Below are positions 49,536 to 62,013 of a stretch of 64,000 bases of DNA, piece after piece. The notes beneath the pieces are model-generated. The model made no database searches. It worked only from the letters and a program-made list of their open reading frames with translations, and was not told where the DNA came from. This DNA is from Trichomonas vaginalis G3 (lineage: Eukaryota; Parabasalia; Trichomonadida; Trichomonadidae). The position numbers were made by a program, and so were the translations under genes. The DNA is taken from contig NC_067203.1 in the NCBI RefSeq assembly GCF_026262505.1, forward strand, positions 20,999,411 through 21,063,410, in the 5' to 3' direction. The stretch's first letter is position 1; each line of letters begins with the position of its first letter.

Positions 49536-49618
49536 TCATGACTAACATTACAGCATAACGTAAATGTTTTGTCATGATTTCATCGTAATGAACGTAAATG
49601 TTTTGTCAAACATGAGCG

Positions 49619-50255
49619 TATATGTTTTGTCATGATGCAAAAATAATGAGTTCATTTACTCACAATATTTTTGTACAAAATGTAAAGTATGGCGGTTTGA
49701 AACCGTCGGGAACCTTCACTTTTTTGACGAAGTGCAAATCTTCACTTCGTGTCAAAACTTCTTCGTACATGTTTTGTCAAAACTTCATCGTAAATGTTTT
49801 GTCATGATTTAATCGTAATGAACGTAAATGTTTTGTCAAACATGAGCGTATATGTTTTGTCATGATGCAAAAATAATGAGTTCATTTACTCACAATATTT
49901 TTGTACAAAATGTAAAGTATGGCGGTTTGAAACCGTCGGGAACCTTCACTTTTTTGACGAAGTGCAAATCTTCACTTCGTGTCAAAACTTCTTCGTACAT
50001 GTTTTGTCAAAACTTCATCGTAAATGTTTTGTCATGATTTAATCGTAATGAACGTAAATGTTTGTCAAACATGAGCGTATATGTTTTGTCATGATGCAAA
50101 AATAATGAGTTCATTATACCTCACAATATTTTTGTACAAAATGTAAAGTATGGCGGTTTGAAACCGTCGGGAACCTTCACTTTTTTTGACGAAGTGCAAA
50201 TCTTCACTTCGTGTCAAAACTTCTTCGTACATGTTTTGTCAAAACTTCATCGTAT
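49619..50255. repeat. 230-bp higher-order repeat, first block
   Basis: Two exact 230-bp units start at 49619 and 49849, and a slightly indel-bearing third near 50078. Each contains GGCGGTTTGAAACCGTC and an inverted repeat GACGAAGTG...CACTTCGTGTC. Further units start near 51902, 52132, 52362, 53806 and 54689. Confidence 0.9.
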
Positions 50256-50473
50256 ATGTTTTGTCATGATTTAATCGTACATGTTTTGTCAAGACTTCTT
50301 CATCGTAATGAGCGTAAATGTTTTGTCATGATTTCATCGTAAATGTTTTGTCAAGACTTCTTCATCGTAATGAGTGTAAATGTTTTGTCATGATTTCTTC
50401 ATCGTAATGAACGTAAATGTTTTGTCAAGACTTCTTCATCGTAATGAGCGTAAATCAGACAAAAATATATTTT

Positions 50474-50522
50474 AGGTGAAGAGGTGAGATCTCACCTCTT
50501 TTCTCACCTCTTTTCTCACCTC
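50474..50522. repeat. AGATCT cassette in the array, type 1
   Basis: AGGTGAAG, GGTGAGATCTCACC and two TTTTCTCACCTC arms with the usual AAAAATATATTTT flank. Similar type 1 cassettes are near 50885 (outer left arm absent), 52793, 53200 and 56681. Confidence 0.85.
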
Positions 50523-50653
50523 ATTGAATTTTCATGACTTCTTCGTATATGTTTTGTCAAACATGAACGTAAATGTTTTGTCATGATTTCATCGTAAATG
50601 TTTTGTCATGATTTCATCGTAATGAGCGTAAATGATCCAAAAATAATGTTTAT

Positions 50654-50689
50654 GTTAGAATGTTAGATCTCACCTCTTTTCTCACCTCA
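50654..50689. repeat. hybrid AGATCT cassette
   Basis: Left arms TGTTAGA and TGTTAGATCT, right arms of type 1 (AGATCTCACC, TCTCACC), so left and right no longer pair. Same hybrids near 51043, 51466, 52967 and 53358. All join at AGATCT. Confidence 0.8.
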
Positions 50690-51901
50690 TGAATTTTCAT
50701 GATTTCTTCATCGTATATGTTTTGTCAAACATGAACGTAAATGTTTTGTCGAAACTTCTTCGTACATGTTTTGTCATGATTTCTTCGTTTATGATTTGTC
50801 AAGACTTCTTCGTCGTAATGAGTGTAAATGATTTGTCGAAACTTCTTCATCGTAATGAGTGTAAATGATCCAAAAATAATGTTTAGGTGAGATCTCACCT
50901 CTTTTCTCACCTTTTCTCACCTCATGAATTTTCATGATTTCTTCATCGTAATGAGCGTATATGCTTTGTCAAACATGAACGTAAATGTTTTTGTCATGAT
51001 TTCTTCATCGTAATGAGCGTAAATGATCCAAAAATAATGTTTATGTTAGAATGTTAGATCTCACCTCTTTTCTCACCTCATGAATTTTCATGTTTCTTCA
51101 TCGTAATGAGCGTATATGCTTTGTCAAACATGAACGTAAATGATTTGTCGAAACTTCTTCATCGTAATGAGCGTAAATGTTTTGTCAAGACTTCTTCATC
51201 GTAATGAGCGTAAATGTTTTGTCATGATTTCTTCATCGTAATGAGCGTATATGCTTTGTCAAACATGAACGTAAATGATTTGTCGAAACTTCTTCATCGT
51301 AATGAGCGTAATGTTTTGTCAAGACTTCTTCATCGTAATGAGCGTAAATGTTTTGTCATGATTTCTTCATCGTAATGAGCGTATATGCTTTGTCAAACAT
51401 GAACGTAAATGTTTTGTCATGATTTCTTCATCGTAATGAGCGTAAATGATCCAAAAATAATGTTTATGTTAGAATGTTAGATCTCACCTCTTTTCTCACC
51501 TCATGAATTTTCATGATTTCTTCATCGTAATGAGCGTATATGCTTTGTCAAACATGAACGTAAATGATTTGTCGAAACTTCTTCATCGTAATGAGCGTAA
51601 ATGTTTTGTCAAGACTTCTTCATCGTAATGAGCGTAAATGTTTTGTCATGATTTCTTCATCGTAATGAGCGTATATGCTTTGTCAAACATGAACGTAAAT
51701 GTTTTGTCATGATTTCTTCATCGTAATGAGTGTAAATGTTTTGTCGAAACTTCTTCATCGTAATGAGCGTATATGCTTTGTCAAACATGAGTGTACATGT
51801 TTTGTCATGATTTCATCGTACATGTTTTGTCAAAACTTCATCGTAAATGTTTTGTCATGATTTCATCGTAATGAACGTAAATGTTTTGTCAAACATGAGC
51901 G

Positions 51902-52551
51902 TATATGTTTTGTCATGATGCAAAAATAATGAGTTCATTTACTCACAATATTTTTGTACAAAATGTAAAGTATGGCGGTTTGAAACCGTCGGGAACCTTC
52001 ACTTTTTTGACGAAGTGCAAATCTTCACTTCGTGTCAAAACTTCTTCGTACATGTTTTGTCAAAACTTCATCGTAAATGTTTTGTCATGATTTAATCGTA
52101 ATGAACGTAAATGTTTTGTCAAACATGAGCGTATATGTTTTGTCATGATGCAAAAATAATGAGTTCATTTACTCACAATATTTTTGTACAAAATGTAAAG
52201 TATGGCGGTTTGAAACCGTCGGGAACCTTCACTTTTTTGACGAAGTGCAAATCTTCACTTCGTGTCAGAACTTCTTCGTACATGTTTTGTCAAAACTTCA
52301 TCGTAAATGTTTTGTCATGATTTAATCGTAATGAACGTAAATGTTTTGTCAAACATGAGCGTATATGTTTTGTCATGATGCAAAAATAATGAGTTCATTT
52401 ACTCACAATATTTTTGTACAAAATGTAAAGTATGGCGGTTTGAAACCGTCGGGAACCTTCACTTTTTTGACGAAGTGCAAATCTTCACTTCGTGTCAAAA
52501 CTTCTTCGTACATGTTTTGTCAAAACTTCATCGTAAATGTTTTGTCATGAT
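51902..52551. repeat. 230-bp higher-order repeat, second block
   Basis: Three tandem 230-bp units nearly identical to those at 49619. The roughly 2.3-kb stretches around the two blocks are also alike in order, indicating a larger segmental duplication within the array. Confidence 0.85.
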
Positions 52552-55500
52552 TTAATCGTACATGTTTTGTCAAGACTTCTTCATCGTAATGAGCGTAAAT
52601 GTTTTGTCATGATTTCATCGTAAATGTTTTGTCAAGACTTCTTCATCGTAATGAGTGTAAATGTTTTGTCGAAACTTCTTCATCGTAATGAGCGTAAATG
52701 TTTTGTCATGATTTCTTCATCGTAATGAACGTAAATGTTTTGTCAAGACTTCTTCATCGTAATGAGCGTAAATCAGACAAAAATATATTTTAGGTGAAGA
52801 GGTGAGATCTCACCTCTTTTCTCACCTCTTTCTCACCTCATTGAATTTTCATGACTCTTCGTATATGTTTTGTCAAAACATGAACGTAAATGTTTTGTCA
52901 TGATTTCATCGTAAATGTTTGTCATGATTTCATCGTAATGAGCGTAAATGATCCAAAAAATAATGTTTATGTTAGAATGTTAGATCTCACCTCTTTTCTC
53001 ACCTCATGAATTTTCATGATTTCTTCATCGTATATGTTTTGTCAAACATGAACGTAATGTTTTGTCGAAACTTCTTCGTACATGTTTTGTCCATGATTTC
53101 TTCGTTTATGATTTGTCAAGACTTCTTCGTCGTAATGAGTGTAAATGATTTGTCGAAACTTCTTCATCGTAATGAGTGTAAATGATCCAAAAATAATGTT
53201 TAGGTGAGATCTCACCTCTTTTCTCACCTCTTTTCTCACCTCATGAATTTTCATGATTTCTTCATCGTAATGAGCGTATATGCTTTGTCAAACATGAACG
53301 TAAATGTTTTGTCATGATTTCTTCATCGTAATGAGCGTAAATGATCCAAAAATAATGTTTATGTTAGAATGTTAGATCTCACCTCTTTTCTCACCTCATG
53401 AATTTTCATGATTTCTTCATCGTAATGAGCGTATATGCTTTGTCAAACATGAACGTAAATGATTTGTCGAAACTTCTTCATCGTAATGAGCGTAAATGTT
53501 TTGTCAAGACTTCTTCATCGTAATGAGCGTAAATGTTTTGTCATGATTTCTTCATCGTAATGAGCGTATATGCTTTGTCAAACATGAACGTAAATGATTT
53601 GTCGAAACTTCTTCATCGTAATGAGCGTAAATGTTTTGTCGAAACTTCTTCATCGTAATGAGCGTATATGCTTTGTCAAACATGAGTGTACATGTTTTTG
53701 TCATGATTTCATCGTACATGTTTTGTCAAAACTTCATCGTAAATGTTTTGTCATGATTTCATCGTAATGAACGTAAATGTTTTGTCAAACATGAGCGTAT
53801 ATGTTTTGTCATGATGCAAAAATAATGAGTTCATTTACTCACAATATTTTTGTACAAAATGTAAAGTATGGCGGTTTGAAACCGTCGGGAACCTTCACTT
53901 TTTTGACGAAGTGCAAATCTTCACTTCGTGTCAAAACTTCTTCGTATATGCTTTGTCAAACATAAACGTATATGTTTTGTCATGATTTAATCGTACATGT
54001 TTTGTCAAGACTTCTTCATCGTAATGAGCGTACATGTTTTGTCGAAACTTCTTCATCGTAATGAGCGTATATGCTTTGTCAAACATGAGCGTAAATGTTT
54101 TGTCAAGACTTCTTCATCGTAATGAGTGTAAATGTTTTGTCGAAACTTCTTCATCGTAATGAGCGTATATGCTTTGTCAAAACATGAGCGTAATGTTTTG
54201 TCAAGACTTCTTCATCGTAATGAGGTACATGTTTTGTCGAAACTTCTTCATCGTAATGAGCGTATATGCTTTGTCAAACATGAGCGTAAATGTTTTGTCA
54301 AGACTTCTTCATCGTAATGAGTGTAAATGTTTTGTCGAAACTTCTTCATCGTAATGAGCGTATATGCTTTGTCAAACATGAGCGTAAATGTTTTGTCAAG
54401 ACTTCTTCATCGTAATGAGTGTAAATGTTTTGTCGAAACTTCTTCATCGTAATGAGCGTATATGCTTTGTCAAACATGAGCGTAAATGTTTTGTCAAGAC
54501 TTCTTCATCGTAATGAGCGTACATGTTTTGTCGAAACTTCTTCATCGTAATGAGCGTATATGCTTTGTCAAACATGAGTGTACATGTTTTGTCATGATTT
54601 CATCGTACATGTTTTGTCAAAACTTCATCGTAAATGTTTTGTCATGATTTAATCGTAATGAACGTAAATGTTTTGTCAAACATGAGCGTATATGTTTTGT
54701 CATGATGCAAAAATAATGAGTTCATTTACTCACAATATTTTTGTACAAAATGTAAAGTATGGCGGTTTGAAACCGTCGGGAACCTTCACTTTTTTGACGA
54801 AGTGCAAATCTTCACTTCGTGTCAGAACTTCTTCGTACATGTTTTGTCAAAACTTCATCGTAAATGTTTTGTCATGATTTAATCGTACATGTTTTGTCGA
54901 AACTTCTTCATCGTAATGAGCGTAAATGTTTTGTCAAGACTTCTTCATCGTAATGAGCGTACATGTTTTGTCGAAACTTCTTCATCGTAATGAGCGTATA
55001 TGCTTTGTCAAACATGAGCGTAAATGTTTTGTCATGATTTCTTCATCGTAATGAGTGTAAATGTTTTGTCGAAACTTCTTCATCGTAATGAGCGTATATG
55101 CTTTGTCAAACATGAGCGTAAATGTTTTGTCAAGACTTCTTCATCGTAATGAGCGTACATGTTTTGTCGAAACTTCTTCATCGTAATGAGCGTATATGCT
55201 TTGTCAAACATGAGCGTAAATGTTTTGTCAAGACTTCTTCATCGTAATGAGCGTACATGTTTTGTCGAAACTTCTTCATCGTAATGAGCGTATATGCTTT
55301 GTCAAACATGAGCGTAAATGTTTTGTCAAGACTTCTTCATCGTAATGAGTGTAAATGTTTTGTCGAAACTTCTTCATCGTAATGAGCGTATATGCTTTGT
55401 CAAACATGAGCGTAAATGTTTTGTCATGATTTCTTCATCGTAGTGAGTGTAAATGTTTTGTCGAAACTTCTTCATCGTAATGAGCGTATATGCTTTGTCA

Positions 55501-55872
55501 AACATGAGCGTAAATGTTTTGTCATGATTTCTTCATCGTAATGAGTGTAAATGTTTTGTCGAAACTTCTTCATCGTAATGAGCGTATATGCTTTGTCAAA
55601 CATGAACGTAAATGATTTGTCGAAACTTCTTCATCGTAATGAGCGTACATGTTTTGTCGAAACTTCTTCATCGTAATGAGCGTATATGCTTTGTCAAACA
55701 TGAGTGTACATGTTTTGTCATGATTTCATCGTACATGTTTTGTCAAAACTTCATCGTAAATGTTTTGTCATGATTTAATCGTAATGAACGTAAATGTTTT
55801 GTCAAAACTTCATCGTACATGTTTTGTCATGATTTCATCGTAATGAACGTAAATGTTTTGTGAAGAATATAA

Positions 55873-55896
55873 CAACCGCCTGAATTCAGACGGTTG
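55873..55896. terminator. GC-rich hairpin followed by T-run
   Basis: CAACCGCCTGAATTCAGACG followed by GTTG folds into a stem with one C-A mismatch, and CTTTTTAT follows. It looks like an intrinsic terminator and marks the border between the satellite and the KilA-N fragment. Confidence 0.5.
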
Positions 55897-55963
55897 CTTT
55901 TTATACAAAATTCACACAGGAAAATTCTTGAGTTTTGGATGAAAGAATACGGTCGAGCCAAAA

Positions 55964-56310
55964 GTGGCTCAACCTCAAACAAACATTTATGAGCTTACTA
56001 AGGCATTTATGAATGAATTCAAAGGTATTTGCATACATCCTGACCTCGTTCATTTTGTTGCTGAATGGTGCTCTGTAAAGTATGCATTTTATGTCAAATA
56101 TATTATGGACTCCATAGATAAGAAAGTTCATGAGAAGTTAGATGAAGAAGAACTCGAGATACAGTAGAGAATGCAAAACATTTTTGACGAAGTGAAGATC
56201 TTCACTTCGTCAAATGTGATGCAAAAACAAGCATTTTATGAGCTTACTAGGCATTTATGAATGAATTCAAAGGTATTTGCATACATCCTGACCTCGTTCA
56301 TTTTGTTTGT
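55964..56310 (+). pseudogene. KilA-N domain fragment and a second partial copy
   Basis: 55964-56167 encodes GICIHPDLVHFVAEWCSVKY and VKYIMDSIDKKVHEKLDEEE, the C-terminal half of a KilA-N domain. There is no ATG at its left end. A shorter copy of the same piece follows at 56218-56310. It differs from the KilA-N genes of element A, so a further KilA-N gene seeded the array. Confidence 0.65.
56183..56214. repeat. perfect 32-bp palindrome with AGATCT core
   Basis: TTTGACGAAGTGA, AGATCT, TCACTTCGTCAAA: perfectly self-complementary. It lies 15 bases past the KilA-N fragment's stop. The imperfect inverted repeat inside the 230-bp units (GACGAAGTGCAAATCTTCAC) looks like a decayed version. Confidence 0.85.
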
Positions 56311-56954
56311 TGAATTCAGCAAAAATAATGTTTACGTTAATGTTTTCACTGTTACCATGTTACCATGTGCTACCAGGTTAATTAACTTCTCTTAAAATTA
56401 CTGACAACATGACATTTAGACAACAGTCCAGGAAATAAACTTCTTCGTAAATGTTTTGTCATGATTTCATCGTATATGTTTTGTCAAGGTTTCATCGTAT
56501 ATGCTTTGTCAAACATGAACGTATATGTTTTGTCATGATTTCATCGTAAATGTTTTGTCATGATTTCATCGTAAATGATTTGTCATGATTTCTTCGTTTA
56601 TGTTTTGTCAAAATTCTTCGTACATGTTTTGTCATGACTTTTCATCGTAATGAGCGTAAATCAGACAAAAATATATTTTAGGTGAAGAGGTGAGATCTCA
56701 CCTCTTTTCTCACCTCTTTTCTCACCTCTTTTCTCACCTCATGAATTTTCATGATTTCTTCATCGTAATGAGCGTATATGTTTTGTCAAAACTTCTTCGT
56801 ATATGTTTTGTCGTGATTTCTTCGTATATGTTTTGTCAAAACTTCTTCGTATATGTTTTGTCATGATTTCTTCGTTTATGTTTTGTCATGACTTCATCGT
56901 ATATGCTTTGTCATGACTTCATCGTAATGAGTGTAAATGATTTCATATAATTGC

Positions 56955-57040
56955 TTACCTCGGAAAACCGAGAGAAGAGATTCCATATGAAAATCGCAAG
57001 AATTTGGCTCCTGGTTTGAAATATTATTATGTTCATAGAC
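56955..57040 (+). pseudogene. KilA-N gene scrap in the array
   Basis: Encodes KPREEIPYENRKNLAPGLK and YYYVHRL, matching the middle of the KilA-N gene 17973-18799, then runs into satellite units. A diverged second copy is at 57896-57990. ATACGGAATCTCTTC pieces of the same region recur in the units at 58-63 kb. Confidence 0.7.
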
Positions 57041-57719
57041 TTCATCGTATATGCTTTGTCAAACATGAGCGTACATGTTTTGTCATGACTTCATCGTATA
57101 TGTTTTGTCATGATTTCATCGTATATGCTTTGTCAAGACTTCTTCGTATATGTTTTGTCATGACTTCATCGTATATGTTTTGTCAAGACTTCTTCGTATA
57201 TGTTTTGTCATGACTTCATCGTATATGTTTTGTCAAGACTTCTTCGTATATGTTTTGTCATGACTTCTTCGTATATGTTTTGTCAAACATGAACGTATAT
57301 GTTTTGTCATGACTTCTTCGTATATGTTTTGTCATGACTTCTTCGTATATGTTTTGTCAAACATGAACGTATATGCTTTGTCATGATTTCATCGTATATG
57401 TTTTGTCATGATTTCATCGTATATGTTTTGTCATGATTTCATCGTAAATGATTTGTCATGATTTCTTCGTTTATGTTTTGTCATGACTTCATCGTAAATG
57501 TTTTGTCATGATTTCATCGTATATGTTTTGTCATGATTTCATCGTAAATGTTTTGTCATGATTTCATCGTAAATGTTTTGTCATGATTTCATCGTAAATG
57601 TTTTGTCATGATTTCATCGTAAATGTTTTGTCATGACTTCATCGTATATGTTTTGTCATGACTTCATCGTATATGTTTTGTCATGACTTCATCGTAAATG
57701 TTTTGTCATGATTTCATCG

Positions 57720-60700
57720 TATATGCTTTGTCACAACATCGAGCCGTAATGTTTTGTCACAGACTTCTTCGTTTTTGGGGTCATGATTCTTGTTTATGTT
57801 TTGTAAAACTTCTTCGTATATGTTTTTGTCATGATTCTCAATTTGTTTCATGTCACGTATGCTTTCAGCTCGTAATGAGTGAATGATTCATATAATTGCT
57901 TACCTCGGAAAACACGAGAGAAGAGATTCCATATGAAAATCGCAAAGTTAATTTGGCTCCTGGTTTGAAATACTTATTATGTTCATAGACTTCATCGTAA
58001 ATGTTTTGTTCAAACATGAACGTAAATGATTTTGTCAAACATGAACGTAAATGTTTTGTCATGATTTCCTTCATCGTAATGAGTGTAAATGTTTTGTCAA
58101 ACATGAAACTGTAAATGATTTTGTCATGATTTCACTCGAAATGTTTTGTCAACTGAACTTATGCTTTGTCAACTGAGCGTAAATGTTTTGTCAAGCTCTA
58201 TCGTATATGTTTTGTCATGATTTTCTTCATCGTAAATGTTTTGTCATGATTTCTTCATCGGTAAATGAGCGTAAATGATCCAAAAATATGTTTAGGGTAG
58301 ATGGTTAGATTCTTAACCTCATTTCTACTCTATGAATTTTCAATGATTTTTCATCGTAATGAGCTGTATATGCTTTGTCATGATTTCATCGTAATGAGCG
58401 TATATGCTTGTCAATGACTTCTTCATCGTAATGAGCGTAATGTTTTGTCATGATTTCTTATCGTAAAATGATTTGTCGAACTTCATCGTATATATGTTTT
58501 GTCGGAAACTTCATCGTATATGTTTTGTCATGATTTTCTTTCGTAAATGATTTGTCGAAACTTCTTCATCGTAATGAACGTAATGTTTTGTCAACATGAA
58601 CGTATATGTTTTGTCATGATTCTTTCATGTATATGTTTTGTCATGACTTCTTCATCGTATATGTTTTGTCAGACTTCTTCAATCGTAAATGAGCGTAAAT
58701 GATTCCAAAAATAATGCTTTAGGGTAGATGGTTTAATCTAACCTCATTTCTACCCTCATTTCTAGCCCTCATGAATTTCAATAACGGAATCTCTTTCGTA
58801 TATTTTTTGTCATGACTTCTTCATCGTAAATGTTTTTGTCAATGACTTCTTCATCGTAATGAGCGTAATTGATCCAAAAATAATGTTTAGGGTAGATGGT
58901 TTAGATCTAACTCATTTACCCTCATTTCTACCTATGAATTTTATACGGAATCTCTTCGTACATGTTTGGTCATGACTTCTTCATCGTAATGAGCGTAATA
59001 TGTTTTGTCATGATTTCTTCATCGTAATGAGCGTAATGTTTTGGTCATGATTTCTTCATCGTAAATGTTTTTTGTTCAATGGATTTTCTTCATCGTAAAT
59101 GAGTGTAAATGATCCAAAAATAATGTTTTAGGGTAGATGGTTAGATCTAACCTCATTTCTACCCTCATTGAATTTTCATGATTTCTTCATCGTAATGAGC
59201 GTATATGCTTTGTCATGATTTCATCGTAATGAGCGTATATGCTTTGTCAAGACTTCTTCATCGTAATGAGCGTAAATGTTTTGTCATGATTTCTTCATCG
59301 TAAATGATTTGTCGAAACTTCATCGTATATGTTTTGTCGAAACTTCATCGTATATGTTTTGTCATGATTTCTTCGTAAATGATTTGTCGAAACTTCTTCA
59401 TCGTAATGAACGTAAATGTTTTGTCAAACATGAACGTATATGTTTTGTCATGACTTCTTCATCGTATATGTTTTGTCATGACTTCTTCTCGTAATGAGCG
59501 TAAATGATCCAAAAATAATGTTTAGGGTAGATGGTTAGATCTAACCTCATTTCTACCTCATTTCTACCCTCATGAATTCTTCATACGGAATCTCTTCGTA
59601 CATGATTTTGTCATGACTTCTTCATCGTAATGAGCGTAAATATGTTTTTCTGTCATGATTTCTTCATCGTAATGAGCGTATATGTTTGTCATGATTTCTT
59701 CATCGTAACTGTTTTGCTCGAACTTTCAGATCGTATATGTTTTGTCATGACTTCTTCAATCGTAATGAGTGGTAATATGTTTTTGTCATGATTTCTTCAT
59801 CGTAATGAGCGTATATGTTTTGTCATGATTTCTTCATCGTACATGTTTTGTCGAAACTTCTTCATCGTAATGATCGTATATGCTTTTGTTCATGGATTTA
59901 TTTCTTCATCGTAATATGTTTTTGTCATGATTTTCATCGTATATGTTTTTTTGTCAGAATTCTTCATCGTATCATGTTTTGTCATGACTTCTTCATCGTA
60001 ATGATGTAAATTGTTTTGTCAAACATGAAGTAAATTGTTTTTGTCAAACCCTATGAACCGTAAATGTTTTGTCAAACATGAGCGTAAATGATCCAAAAAT
60101 GAGATGTTTAGGGTAGATGGTTAGATCTAACCTCATTTTACCCTCAATTGAATTTTCATACGGAATCTCTTCGTATATGTTTTGTCATGATTTCTTCGTA
60201 AATGATTTGTCGAACTTCTTTCATCGTAAATGAATTGTAAATGTTTTTGTCATGAATTTCTTCATCGTACATGTTTTTGTCGAAATTCTTCTCGTAATGA
60301 GCGTATATCTTTGTCATGATTTCTTCATCGTAATGAGTGTAAATGTTTTGTCGAAACTTCATCGTACAAGTGTTTGTCGAAACTTCTTCATCGTAATGAG
60401 TGTAAATGTTTTGGTCGACACTTATCGTACATGTTTTGTCATGACTGTCTTCATCGTAATTGAGTGTAAATGTTTTGTCAAACATGAGCGTAAAATGATC
60501 CAAAAATAATGTTTAGGGTAGATGGTTAGATCTAACCTCATTTCTTACCTCATTTCTACCCTATGTATTTTCATGGAATCGTCTTTCGTAATGTTTTGTC
60601 ATGACTTCTCTGTCAATGATTTGTCGAAACTTCTTCATCGTAATGAGGTATCTGCCTTTGCAAACATGAGCGTAAATGTTTTGTCATGATTTTTCATCGT

Positions 60701-61720
60701 ACATTGTTTTGTCGAAACTTCTTCATCGTAATGAGTGTATGTAAACTGACTAATGTTTGTCGAAACTTCTTCATCGTATGAACGTAATATGTTTTTGTCA
60801 GACTTCTTCATCGTAACAATGTTTTGTCATCGACTTCTTCATCGTAAATGTTTTGTCATGACTTTCCATCGTAAATTGTTTTGTCATGACTTCTTCCATC
60901 GTAATGAGCATGTAAATGTTTTGTCCGAAACTTTCATCGTACATGTTTTTGGTCGAACTTCTTCATCGTAATGAACGTATATGTTTTTGTCATGACTTTT
61001 CATCGTAAATGTTTTGTCATGATTTCTTCATGTATATGTTTTGTCTGACTTTTTCATCGTAATGAGTGTAAATGTTTTGTCAAACATGAACGTAAATGTT
61101 TGTGTCGAAATTCTTCATGTCAATGAACGTATATGTTTTGTCATGACTTCTTCATCGTAAATGTTTTGTCATGACTTCTTCAATCGTAATGTTTTGTCAT
61201 GACTTCTTCATCGTAAATGTTTGTCATGACTTCTTCATCGTAATGAGCGTAAATGTTTTTGTCCGAAACTTCATCGTACATGTTTTGTCGAAACTTCTTC
61301 ATCGTAATGAACGTATATGTTTTGTCATGAATTTCTTCATCGTAAATGTTTTGTCATGATTTCTCTCATCGTATATGTTTTGTCATGACTTCTTCATCGT
61401 AATGAGTGTAAAATGTTTTGTCGAAACTTCATCGTACATGTTTTGTCGAAACTTCTTCATCGTATGAACGTAAAATGTTTTTTGTCATGACTTCTTCATC
61501 GTAAATGTTTTGTCATGATTTCTTCATCGTACATGTTTTGTCATGACTTCTTCATCGTAATGAGTGTAAATGTTTTGTCGAAACTTCATCGTACATGTTT
61601 TGTCGAAACTTCTTCATCGTAATGAACGTATATGTTTTGTCATGATTTCTTCATCGTAATATGTTTTGTTAATGATCTTTCATCCGTACATGTTTTTGTC
61701 ATGATTCTTCATCGTAATGA
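57720..61720. other. indel-rich part of the array
   Basis: Units here carry many one-base insertions and losses (for example GTTTTTGTC, TCATCGGTAAATGAGC), while flanking parts of the same array are regular. It may be real decay or poor consensus quality. Confidence 0.6.
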
Positions 61721-61966
61721 GTGTAAATGTTTTGTCGAAACTTCATCGTACATGTTTTGTCGAAACTTCTTCATCGTAATGAACGTAAATGTTTTGTCAT
61801 GACTTCTTCATCGTAATGAACGTATATGTTTTGTCATGACTTCTTCATCGTAAATGTTTTGTCAAGACTTCTTCATCGTATATGTTTTGTCATGACTTCT
61901 TCATCGTAAATGTTTTGTCATGACTTCTTCATCGTAATGAGCGTAAATGATCCAAAAATAATGTTT

Positions 61967-62013
61967 AGGGTAGATGGTTAGATCTAACCTCATTTCTACC
62001 CTCATTTCTACCC
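61967..62013. repeat. AGATCT cassette in the array, type 2
   Basis: AGGGTAGA, GGTTAGATCTAACC and two ATTTCTACCC arms, then CATGAATTTTCATACGG. Similar type 2 cassettes occur near 58289, 58731, 58890, 59128, 59524, 60112, 60517, 62481, 62881, 63123 and 63371. Confidence 0.85.

Larger units (their letters stand above)
47265..49550. mobile_element. left end of Polinton-like element D
   Basis: Starts TTAGTAT with a folded tip, then TTTGACACTTTACGAAAC and CACTAACGACTT repeats in the same order as the left TIR of element A. From 47985 the sequence closely follows element A 9306-9665 but with a type 2 cassette. Right end not in the window; the satellite array follows. Genes here are broken, about six breaks in all. 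Confidence 0.6.
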
